Made by a program: the position numbers and the translations under genes. A stretch of 5,989 nucleotides of DNA. Source: JBNJEA01 sp051745395 (GTDB lineage Bacteria; Desulfobacterota; Desulfobacteria; Desulfobacterales; Desulfosalsimonadaceae). Position 1 is the stretch's first letter. Each line of letters opens with the position of its first letter. Under the pieces are notes generated by a model. The model was given only the letters and a program-made list of their open reading frames with translations. It was not told the origin of the DNA and made no database searches. Location of the stretch: assembly GCA_051745395.1 (NCBI GenBank), contig JBNJEA010000166.1, positions 1 through 5,989 on the forward strand, in the 5' to 3' direction. Positions 1 to 5,650 of this stretch are shown here, piece after piece.

Positions 1-48
1 GCCGATCTGCTTCGAACCCATTCCTGCGACCAGTTCCAGGGTTTCTAT
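1..48 (+). pseudogene. C-terminal fragment of an EAL domain (c-di-GMP phosphodiesterase), cut at a junction
   Basis: Frame 1 of the plus strand reads ADLLRTHSCDQFQGFY. This resembles the conserved end of EAL domains, where a Leu-rich helix is followed by G/S-C-D-x-x-Q-G-(F/Y)-(Y/L) and then normally F-S-(R/K)-P-(L/M)-P. EAL proteins hydrolyse cyclic di-GMP. Here the match ends after the Tyr codon at 46-48. The frame then stays open to a TGA at 217-219, but those residues are Arg/Pro-rich out-of-frame sequence lying over the efflux gene on the other strand. The 5' part lies outside the window. Only 16 residues support this call, so it is tentative. No catalytic residue is visible. Confidence 0.5.
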
Positions 49-469
49 CCACCTCGTAGGCGGCGGCCAGGCCGAGCTGCAAAGAATCGGTATCCCCGGT
101 TTCGGCCCGCCGGGTTTCGCCCTCGGCAAAGCCTTCGAGTTCGGGAAAAAGGTCCGCCGACTGCCGCTCGGCAATGGCCCGGGCTTCGGAAAGACGCTGC
201 CAGGCGGTTTTTAGATTGAAATTGGCCGCAAGGGCGCGTTCGACCAATCGATTCAGGTCCGGGTCGTCGAAAACCGTCCACCAGCGGTCGGGCAGCTTTT
301 CTGTGCCGGCATCGGAAAATGCCTTCGGGCTGGGTATCGGCGGGGGCGGCGCCGGTGATTTTGAAGCACAGCCGGCAAGTATGGCGTGCGTCATTAACAG
401 GACGATGGCCGCGGCCTTCAAGCATCGGCGGCGCAATGGATTCGGGGCCGTTTTATAGATTTTTTTCAT
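47..469 (-). pseudogene. Truncated outer-membrane efflux lipoprotein (NodT/OprM, TolC-like), N-terminal 141 residues only
   Basis: The family forms the trimeric outer-membrane channel of tripartite RND or ABC drug and metal export systems. The ATG at 467-469 opens a lipoprotein signal: basic residues (MKK, RRR), a hydrophobic stretch at residues 18-31 and the lipobox LAGC with Cys34. A Pro-rich linker follows (40-48), then the family hallmark DRWWTVFDDPDLNRLVERAL (61-80), then a helix with A-x-x-RLSEARA and an FPELEGFAE segment (108-116). The frame reaches LGLAAAYEVD (132-141), where the family continues with L-W-G-R. Instead homology stops at base 47 and unrelated sequence begins; the frame stays open to the window edge without family resemblance. 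Full-length relatives have about 450-480 residues, so two thirds is missing. No clear Shine-Dalgarno sequence precedes the ATG. Partner pump genes are not in the window. A functional channel is not expected. Confidence 0.85.
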
Positions 470-538
470 TTAAAGTTCGGATAAAACGCTTATGGGCAAT
501 CTGAACGTATGACAACCGGAAATTGCAATTAAAACATC

Positions 539-568
539 AATATAGGCATGGCCGCAAATCCTTGTCAA
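539..568 (-). promoter_or_regulatory. Sigma-70-type promoter for the efflux lipoprotein gene
   Basis: Read on the minus strand, bases 568-563 are TTGACA, a perfect -35 hexamer. After an 18-bp spacer, 544-539 are TATATT, a 5/6 match to the -10 consensus. Transcription would start near base 532, giving a leader of about 60 nt before the ATG at 469. It is the best promoter match in this spacer and points at the truncated gene, which suggests the truncation is recent or artefactual. Confidence 0.65.
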
Positions 569-811
569 CTTGCAACTTTACCGGATCCAATCGACTCGAT
601 CGGCAAAAACCGCATGCTCGATCAAAGCCGCCTTGTTTAATGGGATTTGCTTTTGATTTGCGCGCTTTTCAAAGGCCGATTAATTTCTTATCAGTATGAT
701 CTGAATTCGAATTGCTTTTTCCAACAGCCGCCGAGACTTCCCCCTGTTCCCTTTCCCTTTCGGCCGGTCGGAGATCAACTGCGTAAGGGTCGATCGCAGC
801 AGGCAGGCGCG

Positions 812-839
812 ATTGATTCAATATATCGTGATTCAATCA
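812..839. promoter_or_regulatory. Paired small palindromes upstream of the USP operon, possible operator
   Basis: Two inverted repeats with 5-bp arms and a single central base lie in tandem: ATTGA-T-TCAAT at 812-822 and TGATT-C-AATCA at 829-839. Their centres are 17 bp apart. They share the 9-base word TGATTCAAT as a direct repeat (814-822 and 829-837). They end 28 bp before the USP start codon, just ahead of the strong Shine-Dalgarno at 855-863. A regulator site or an mRNA leader element is possible. The arms are short and AT-rich, so chance is not excluded. Confidence 0.3.
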
Positions 840-867
840 ACAGGTCGCAAGACCGGGAGGTGAGGGT

Positions 868-1809
868 ATGAAAAAAATTTTTTTGCCGGTGGACCATTCG
901 ATTCATTCCACCCAGGCCATAGAATACGTGGGCATGATGGCGCCGCTGCTGGCAGAGCCGGGCTTTTCCCTCTTTCATGTGCAGCCCTTGATATCGGATT
1001 TTATAATGGAGGAAGCCGGCAAAGACGCGACGGCAATGGCAAAGCTCAAGCAGTTGAACCAGAAAAATGAAACCGAGGCCTATGCCATTTTGAATCGTCA
1101 CAAGGAGCGGCTCGTGCAATTGGGCGTGCCGGCCGAAACCATCAGCGTATCCACCCAGCGGCGCAAGGAAGGCGTTGCCCGGGATATTATCGAAAAGGCC
1201 CGGCAAGAAGCGGCGGATGTGATTGCCATGGGACGCCGGGGGTTTTCGAAGTTTCAGGACATTTTTATCGGCAGCGCTACCAAGAACGTTGTCGATCACA
1301 CCGTGGATACCCCGGTATGGGTGATTGACGGCGAGTTTGCCTCGAAAAACCTGCTGCTGGCCGTCGACGGATCGACCGATTCGGTCAAGGCACTGGGGCA
1401 TGTGCTCGATGTGCTGCGAAATAATCCGGATGTCGCCATGACGCTTTTCCACGTTCAGCCGTCGTTGACCGATTCCTGCGCAATCGATTTTACGTCGGAA
1501 ATTGAACCGGAAGACGAAGAAGCAGTCATTCATATCATCGAAAAAGCAAACCGAATGTGCATCGACAATTTCACGGTCCATGTCCGGCGCAAGTTGGAAG
1601 AAAAAGCCATACCGGAAGACCGGCTGGAATTGAAAACCCGCCCGGCAAGGAGAAATGTCGGTGCCGCCATCGTGGAGGAATTCAAAAGCGGCGATTACGG
1701 CACGGTCATCGTGGGCAAACGGGGCATCGGCAAGCGGTTTTTCATGGGCAGCGTTTCCAGTTACCTGGTCACGCACCTGACCAACGGCGCGTTGTGGATC
1801 GTGCCGTAA
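868..1809 (+). CDS. Tandem universal stress protein (two UspA domains)
   Basis: 313 residues, predicted cytosolic, about twice the usual single UspA length. Domain 1 (about 1-155) starts KKIFLPVDHS, with Asp9 at the usual adenine-contacting position. It carries the nucleotide-loop motif G-2x-G-9x-GS intact at G122, G125, G135 and S136. Domain 2 (about 160-313) restarts with NLLLAVDGSTDS (Asp167). Its motif is shortened to G283-2x-G286-7x-G294-S295, two residues fewer than the canonical spacing. UspA proteins with this motif typically bind ATP, and some family members bind cAMP; they help cells survive starvation, oxidants or respiratory arrest. The start is fixed by a strong Shine-Dalgarno, GGGAGGTGA at 855-863, four bases ahead of the ATG. 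It is the first gene of a likely operon: the CBS gene follows after 43 bp with no terminator between. Nucleotide binding is inferred for domain 1 and less certain for domain 2. Confidence 0.93.
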   Translation: MKKIFLPVDHSIHSTQAIEYVGMMAPLLAEPGFSLFHVQPLISDFIMEEAGKDATAMAKLKQLNQKNETEAYAILNRHKERLVQLGVPAETISVSTQRRKEGVARDIIEKARQEAADVIAMGRRGFSKFQDIFIGSATKNVVDHTVDTPVWVIDGEFASKNLLLAVDGSTDSVKALGHVLDVLRNNPDVAMTLFHVQPSLTDSCAIDFTSEIEPEDEEAVIHIIEKANRMCIDNFTVHVRRKLEEKAIPEDRLELKTRPARRNVGAAIVEEFKSGDYGTVIVGKRGIGKRFFMGSVSSYLVTHLTNGALWIVP

Positions 1810-1852
1810 CAACGGTCAAACCAAAACGGCAATCAAACAGGAGGGCGTATCC

Positions 1853-2410
1853 ATGGCGTTGAAGCAAAGTGTCCGGGATATCATGATCCCCATTGACAAT
1901 TATGCCGTGATCGGCCCGGAGGCCACGCTGCAGGAGGCGGTTATGGCCCTGCGGGGCTCCTACTGCACGGTGGTGGAAAGGGGATTTTGCGACGAAACGG
2001 GGCCGCAGACCGTACTGGTCGTCGATACATCGAATGAATTGCTCGGCGTGCTGGATTTTTCGAGCCTGCTCAAGGTCCTGGTGCCGGAAATCGTCGGCAC
2101 GCTCACGGACCGGCTGGCGGCCCTGGGTGTTTCCGTGGCCTTCGCTGAAGCCGGGGTCGGTGAAATGGACGAAAGCCATGAAGGCGTGGCCGGCCGCGTG
2201 GTGCGAAACGCCCAGGTCAGGGTCAGGGAGGTCATGCGCAAGAACCTGGGCCACATCCAGGCCGATGACCGCGTGATCGAGGCGCTGCAGCTGATGTTTC
2301 GCAAGCGCCTGATCATGCTGCCGGTCTATGACGGCGACAAACTCGTCGGCGTCGTCCGGGATGCCGATCTGTTTTTAACCGTGTCCGACATGGTGATGAA
2401 GTCGGCCTGA
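1853..2410 (+). CDS. Two-CBS-domain protein, probable adenine-nucleotide sensor
   Basis: 185 residues, cytosolic, no other domain. The first CBS repeat spans about 6-78: SVRDIMIPIDNYAVIGPEAT, then a helix, then VLVVDTSNELLGVLDFSSLL. It has a small insertion around GFCDETGPQ (44-52). A linker of about 40 residues (79-120) contains an acidic MDESHE stretch. The second repeat (about 122-180) reads VRVREVMRKNLGHIQADDRV, then IMLPVYDGDKLVGVVRDADL. CBS pairs form a Bateman module that typically binds AMP, ADP, ATP or S-adenosylmethionine and regulates a partner. With no catalytic domain here, a partner acting in trans is likely, plausibly a neighbouring gene product. AGGAGGG at 1839-1845, seven bases before the ATG, supports the start. 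The GNAT gene follows after 18 bp, suggesting co-transcription. The ligand cannot be told from sequence alone. Confidence 0.9.
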   Translation: MALKQSVRDIMIPIDNYAVIGPEATLQEAVMALRGSYCTVVERGFCDETGPQTVLVVDTSNELLGVLDFSSLLKVLVPEIVGTLTDRLAALGVSVAFAEAGVGEMDESHEGVAGRVVRNAQVRVREVMRKNLGHIQADDRVIEALQLMFRKRLIMLPVYDGDKLVGVVRDADLFLTVSDMVMKSA

Positions 2411-2428
2411 CCGGAGGCGCCGCAGAAG

Positions 2429-3025
2429 ATGAGCCAGTATCATCTCGAAAAATGTTTTTGCCCGGAAGCCGTCGCCGTGGTGGGGGCCAGCGAGCGCCGG
2501 GGCAGCGTCGGGCGGGCGGTCATCGAAACCGGCGAAGCGATCTTTGTCCGCCCCATTCAGCCCGAGGACGCCCCCATGTTTGAGGCCCTGTTTGACGCCA
2601 TGTCCACTGAAAGTATCCACTACCGGTTTTTCAGCACCATGCGGCATCTGCCCAAGCCCATGCTTGCACGGTTTACCCAGATCGACTATGACCGCCAGAT
2701 CGCCCTGGTGGCCCTCGGCACCGAAGAGGGCCGGGAGCGGATGCTCGGGTGCTGCCGGATCATTGCCGACCCCGACGGCCGGGAAGGCGAATTTGCCATC
2801 ATGGTCGCCGACCGTTGGCAGGGGTGCGGTGTGGGGGCCACTTTGCTGAAAAAATGCCTGGCAATCGCAAAATCGCGCGGCATGCAGGACGTCAAGGGCG
2901 TCGTGCTGCCGGGAAACCGCCAGATGCTGCGGCTGGGCCGCGGGCTCGGCTTTGAAATCGCAAACATCGCCGGCGCTTCCGAAAAGGAACTGCACATCGA
3001 TTTAAGCACCTATCAACCCTGCTAG
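2429..3025 (+). CDS. GNAT acetyltransferase, Pat-like C-terminal domain with a remnant of the CoA-binding N-terminus
   Basis: 198 residues. Residues 38-178 match the GNAT domain found at the C-terminus of PatZ/Pat protein lysine acetyltransferases. They include FVRPIQPED (39-47), ESIHYRFFS (61-69), the IDYDRQIALVA segment (85-95), EFAIMVADRW (121-130) and acetyl-CoA motif A Q131-G-C-G-V-G136, ending GRGLGFEI. Residues 1-32 are different: the FCPEAVAVVGAS and GSVGRAV words are the start of the NDP-forming acyl-CoA synthetase CoA-binding domain that begins full-length Pat proteins of about 900 residues. The two ends are joined around residues 32-36, so the synthetase and ATP-grasp regions (about 700 residues) are absent while the frame is intact. 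GGAGG at 2413-2417 lies 11 bases before the ATG. Activity as a lone GNAT is plausible. Its targets are unknown; acyl-CoA synthetases and USPs are known substrates of relatives. Confidence 0.88.
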   Translation: MSQYHLEKCFCPEAVAVVGASERRGSVGRAVIETGEAIFVRPIQPEDAPMFEALFDAMSTESIHYRFFSTMRHLPKPMLARFTQIDYDRQIALVALGTEEGRERMLGCCRIIADPDGREGEFAIMVADRWQGCGVGATLLKKCLAIAKSRGMQDVKGVVLPGNRQMLRLGRGLGFEIANIAGASEKELHIDLSTYQPC

Positions 3026-3038
3026 CCCTATCCGGTCG

Positions 3039-3071
3039 AAGCCGCATCATGGGAATTCGTCCCACCGGCTT
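3039..3071 (+). other. Hairpin just downstream of the GNAT gene
   Basis: A two-step inverted repeat: outer arms AAGCCG (3039-3044) and CGGCTT (3066-3071) enclose inner arms GGGA (3051-3054) and TCCC (3060-3063) around a 5-base loop. It begins 13 bases after the GNAT stop codon. No T-run follows, so it does not look like an intrinsic terminator; it could protect the 3' end of the operon mRNA. Chance pairing is possible. Confidence 0.25.
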
Positions 3072-3081
3072 GTATGAGCGT

Positions 3082-3249
3082 TCAATGCCCCGGGCAGGTA
3101 TCGATGTGAAATTCCGCCCCGAAAAGGTCAGCCCGCTTCTGGGTGCCGGCCAGGCCGAACCCGGTTTTTTCCCCTTCATAAATTGCTATCGCTTCTTGCG
3201 CTCCATTGGAAAATGTTTTTGAGCGCTTCAAAAACCGCCACCCGATCAT
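3082..3249 (-). pseudogene. Remnant of a histidine-kinase ATPase domain (NarX/DegS-like), degraded
   Basis: A 55-codon frame runs from the ATG at 3247-3249 to the TGA at 3082-3084. Its C-terminal half contains TGFGLAGTQKRADLFGA and then FHIDTCPGH. This matches the end of HATPase_c domains in HisKA_3-type sensor kinases, where GFGL-x-GM-x-x-RA-x-x-(L/F)GG is the G2 region and the PG(Q/H)GT turn follows. The stop falls exactly at the expected Gly of that turn. In another minus-strand frame over about 3193-3234, FEALKNIFQ resembles the N-box (EAL-x-N) of the same domain. The G1 box expected between the two is missing. This pattern fits a kinase gene that has lost most of its length and suffered frameshifts. 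No Shine-Dalgarno was seen. An expressed small protein cannot be excluded but is unlikely. Confidence 0.5.
3141..3170 (+). terminator. Candidate Rho-independent terminator of the USP-CBS-GNAT operon
   Basis: GGGT (3141-3144) pairs with ACCC (3159-3162). Inside, CGGC (3147-3150) pairs with GCCG (3154-3157) around a CAG loop, with a small bulge between the two stems. GG and six T residues follow at 3165-3170. It lies about 115 bases after the GNAT stop and is the only stem followed by a T-run before the next gene. It overlaps the kinase remnant on the other strand, where the same bases encode conserved residues, so the hairpin may be fortuitous. Confidence 0.35.
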
Positions 3250-3279
3250 GGTTTCTTTTCTGTCACGGTTATGTTAGCG

Positions 3280-3308
3280 TATAATCGGTATTAATAATAC
3301 CGATTATA
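3280..3308. promoter_or_regulatory. Perfect 13-bp inverted repeat overlapping a consensus -10 box; likely promoter-operator of the hybrid kinase gene
   Basis: Arms TATAATCGGTATT (3280-3292) and AATACCGATTATA (3296-3308) are exact reverse complements around AAT. The first six bases, TATAAT at 3280-3285, are a perfect sigma-70 -10 hexamer. A start site near 3292 would lie inside the palindrome, leaving a leader of about 45 nt to the ATG at 3337. The -35 region is weak (TT-rich, around 3257-3262). A dimeric regulator bound here would cover the -10 box and start site, so repression is the natural reading. The symmetry also places a TATAAT on the opposite strand. As RNA it would form an AU-rich stem followed by TTGTTTTG, so a weak terminator is the alternative. 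The start gene has a modest AGGT at 3327-3330. Confidence 0.55.
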
Positions 3309-3336
3309 TTGTTTTGTTGAGAAAACAGGTAAAGCC

Positions 3337-5526
3337 ATGTCAGGAAAGCCAACCGGCGACGGGCTGGCAGAGCGCGTAAAATACCTGGAACGGTGTAAAT
3401 CCGAACTGGAAGCCACCTGCCGGGACCAGCAGGCATCGGCCGATCTGCTCAATGCCATCCGGAAAGCCCAGTCCCTCTACATCTCCGATGCCGACCCGGA
3501 CGAGATATACAAGCTGCTGTTGCAGTCGCTCGTGGACATCACGGAAAGCCAATACGGGTTTCTCGATGAGGTCTTTTATGATGACGCGGGCAAGGCCTTC
3601 AAAAAGAACCTGGCCATCTCCAACATCGCCTGGGATGAAAAATCAAAAGTCCTTTACCGGCAGTTGCAGGACCGGGGTTTGACGTTTGCCTATCTCGACA
3701 ACCTGTCCGGCTATCCCGCCCGCACCGGCAAAACGATTATTGCCAATGATCCGGCCGCCGACAGCCGGGCGGGGGGCCTGCCGGAAGGCCACCCGGCCAT
3801 CCACAGTTTTTTGGGGATGCCGATGTTTTTCGGCGGCAAACTGATTTGCGTTGCCGGTGTGGCCAACCGGGCGGGCGGCTACTGTCAGGCCATTGCCGAT
3901 TTTCTGGAACCGCTGCTGTCCACGTGCGCCAGCATCACCTATGCGCTTCGCAAAGAAGCCGATGAAAAAGAAACCGCGCGAAAGCTGGCAGAAAGCGAGG
4001 CGCGGTATCGCAGCATTTTCTACAATTCCCCCCTGGGCATTTTCCGGTCGACATTCGATGGCCGTTTCCTTGAAGTCAACCCGGCCCTGGCCGAAATGCT
4101 GGGATACGATTCGCCCGAAGCAGTCATGGAAAACATCCACAGCATCGGCGAGCAGATATATATACGGCCTGCGGACCGCGATGCGGTGCTTTGCGAGCAG
4201 CGACGTTCCGAAAAGATGGGGCGTTATGTCAACCATTACCGGCGCCGGGACGGCAGTTCGTTTATTGCCAACCTTTACTTGAAAACGATTTGCGATGCGG
4301 AAAACCGGCCGCTGTTTTTTGAAGGCATCATAGAAGACATCACCGCGCAGAAGCAGATGGAAAACCAGCTTCGTCAGCTTCAAAAATCCGAGAGCCTGGG
4401 CCGCATGGCCGGCGCCATTGCCCACCACTACAACAATCTGCTTTCCGTGGTCATGGGAAACCTGGAGCTGGCCATGAAAGATTTGTCCGCGCCCGCAGGC
4501 GCCGCCGATTGTCTGAAAGAAGCCAGCAACGCCGCCGCCAGGGCATCGCAGTTGAGCGGCCAGATGCTGGCCTATATGGGACAGGCCGGCGGCGAGCGTA
4601 AAACCCTGGATTTGTGCGAAACCTGCCGGCTTTATCTGCTCCTGTTGCGGCAGGATCTGCCGGAGGGCATCACCCTGGATGCCGATTTGTCTGCCACGGC
4701 AATTATGGTCAAGGCGAATCCGAAACAGGTCCAGCACATGATCGAGGCCTTAGTCGCCAATGCCCGGGAAGCCATCGGGGAGCAGCGCGGCGAAATTGTC
4801 ATTCAGGTCAAAACGGTGTATCCGGAAGAGATCCCCGAGGGTCTGCGGTTTCCGGTCGGCTGGCAGGTCGATGAAAGCCCCTATGCCTGCCTGATGGTTG
4901 CCGATACCGGAGCCGGCATCGCGGAGCCGCATCTTGAAAAAATTTTCGATCCCTTCTTTTCCACCAAGTTCACCGGCCGCGGGCTGGGGCTGCCGGTTGT
5001 GCTGGGCAATGTCAAAACCCATGGCGGCTGTATCACGATGGAGAGCCGGCCCGGTCACGGCAGCACGTGCCGGATATTTCTGCCGTTGACCGCGGCGGCC
5101 GTTGAGCGTTTTGAAGACCCCAAAAACCCGGCAATCAATGCAAATGCCCGAAACGATGTCGTGCTGCTCGTCGAAGATCACGATATGGTCCGCCGGATGG
5201 CCACCGCCATGCTCGGGCAGCTCGGCTTCGAAGTCGTTGCCGCAGAAAACGGCGCAGAAGCCGTGCGGATTTTCCGGGAAGACCCCCGGGCCATCGACCT
5301 GGTGATATCGGATTTGACCATGCCGGATATGGACGGCTGGCAAACGCTTTGCGCCCTCCGCTCCATCCGGCCGGAAATCCCCTTTGTCCTGGCCAGCGGC
5401 TACGATGAACCCCGGGTCATGACCGGCGCCGGCGCCGAACAACCGCAAGCCTTTCTGCACAAGCCCTTTGACAAGAAAACTTTGAAAGAAACCGTTGAAC
5501 GGGCGCTTTATGCCGGAAAAGCATAA
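3337..5526 (+). CDS. Cytosolic hybrid sensor histidine kinase: GAF-PAS-HisKA-HATPase-receiver
   Basis: 729 residues with no signal peptide or membrane segment. A short charged helix (about 10-35) leads to a GAF-type sensor domain (about 40-205) with TGKTIIANDPAADSRAGGLP (130-149), FLGMPMFF and ANRAGGY, a form I associate with desulfobacterial kinases. A PAS domain follows (about 220-340: YRSIFYNSPLGIFRSTFDG to FFEGIIEDIT). The phosphoacceptor helix has SLGRMAGAIAHHYNNLL (353-369) with His363. The ATPase domain shows the N-box (Asn475), G1 box D523-T-G-A-G527, F-box DPFFSTKF (538-545) and G2 box GRGLGL (547-552). The C-terminal receiver (about 607-725) has E613-D614, phosphoacceptor Asp659, Ser687 and Lys709. 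All core residues are present except the acidic residue usually after the His, which is His364. It should autophosphorylate and pass phosphate to its own receiver; the signal and the final output are unknown. The palindromic promoter lies 28 bp upstream. Confidence 0.95.
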   Translation: MSGKPTGDGLAERVKYLERCKSELEATCRDQQASADLLNAIRKAQSLYISDADPDEIYKLLLQSLVDITESQYGFLDEVFYDDAGKAFKKNLAISNIAWDEKSKVLYRQLQDRGLTFAYLDNLSGYPARTGKTIIANDPAADSRAGGLPEGHPAIHSFLGMPMFFGGKLICVAGVANRAGGYCQAIADFLEPLLSTCASITYALRKEADEKETARKLAESEARYRSIFYNSPLGIFRSTFDGRFLEVNPALAEMLGYDSPEAVMENIHSIGEQIYIRPADRDAVLCEQRRSEKMGRYVNHYRRRDGSSFIANLYLKTICDAENRPLFFEGIIEDITAQKQMENQLRQLQKSESLGRMAGAIAHHYNNLLSVVMGNLELAMKDLSAPAGAADCLKEASNAAARASQLSGQMLAYMGQAGGERKTLDLCETCRLYLLLLRQDLPEGITLDADLSATAIMVKANPKQVQHMIEALVANAREAIGEQRGEIVIQVKTVYPEEIPEGLRFPVGWQVDESPYACLMVADTGAGIAEPHLEKIFDPFFSTKFTGRGLGLPVVLGNVKTHGGCITMESRPGHGSTCRIFLPLTAAAVERFEDPKNPAINANARNDVVLLVEDHDMVRRMATAMLGQLGFEVVAAENGAEAVRIFREDPRAIDLVISDLTMPDMDGWQTLCALRSIRPEIPFVLASGYDEPRVMTGAGAEQPQAFLHKPFDKKTLKETVERALYAGKA

Positions 5527-5650
5527 GGGTCTTCATTGACCGCAATTACTTCCGAAACCGCCGCTAAGCCGACTTTGCCCAAGACGGTGTGAAAAGGGCT
5601 CGATGGTGGCTGAAGAAGTCCACTAACAGGGAATTTGCTTTTGGTCATAC

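Larger units (their letters stand above)
470..867. other. 398-bp intergenic region between divergent genes
   Basis: This spacer separates the leftward efflux gene from the rightward stress operon. It holds the minus-strand promoter at 539-568 and a pair of small palindromes at 812-839. The open frames here are short and low-complexity (for example a Pro/Phe-rich one over 647-871) with no recognisable family, so none is called as a gene. I found no convincing sigma-70 or sigma-54 promoter for the rightward operon, although it should lie here. No RNA gene or terminator was recognised. Confidence 0.6.

Noticed and set aside
45..425. Long minus-strand frame of 126 codons inside the efflux gene region
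   Set aside because: It is Arg/Pro-rich and resembles no family; the neighbouring frame from 469 has a lipobox and NodT/OprM motifs, so this is a shadow.
641..662. Possible sigma-54 promoter (GG and GC doublets in a T-rich stretch)
   Set aside because: The doublet spacing and surrounding bases do not fit the TGGCAC-N5-TTGC pattern well enough.
647..871. Possible 74-codon gene upstream of the USP gene
   Set aside because: No ribosome binding site, a Pro/Phe-rich low-complexity product, overlap with the USP start region, and no family resemblance.
775..1812. A 345-codon minus-strand frame antisense to the USP gene
   Set aside because: It lies wholly opposite a clear tandem UspA gene with its own ribosome binding site; its His/Gly/Phe-rich product matches nothing known and arises from codon bias.
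3049..3219. Plus-strand frame of about 56 codons starting MGIRPTGLYERS in the gap after the GNAT gene
   Set aside because: No Shine-Dalgarno and no family resemblance; the opposite strand better explains the sequence as a decayed kinase domain.
3643..4737. A 364-codon minus-strand frame antisense to the hybrid kinase
   Set aside because: The plus-strand frame carries complete GAF, PAS and kinase motifs; the antisense product has no recognisable domain.
5418..5437. GGCGCCGGCGCC self-complementary tract
   Set aside because: It lies within the receiver-domain codons (Gly-Ala-Gly-Ala) and is explained by GC-rich codon choice.
5528..5541. GGTC/GACC hairpin directly after the hybrid kinase stop
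   Set aside because: Only a 4-bp stem with a 6-base loop and no T-run on either strand, so it is not a credible terminator for the convergent genes.
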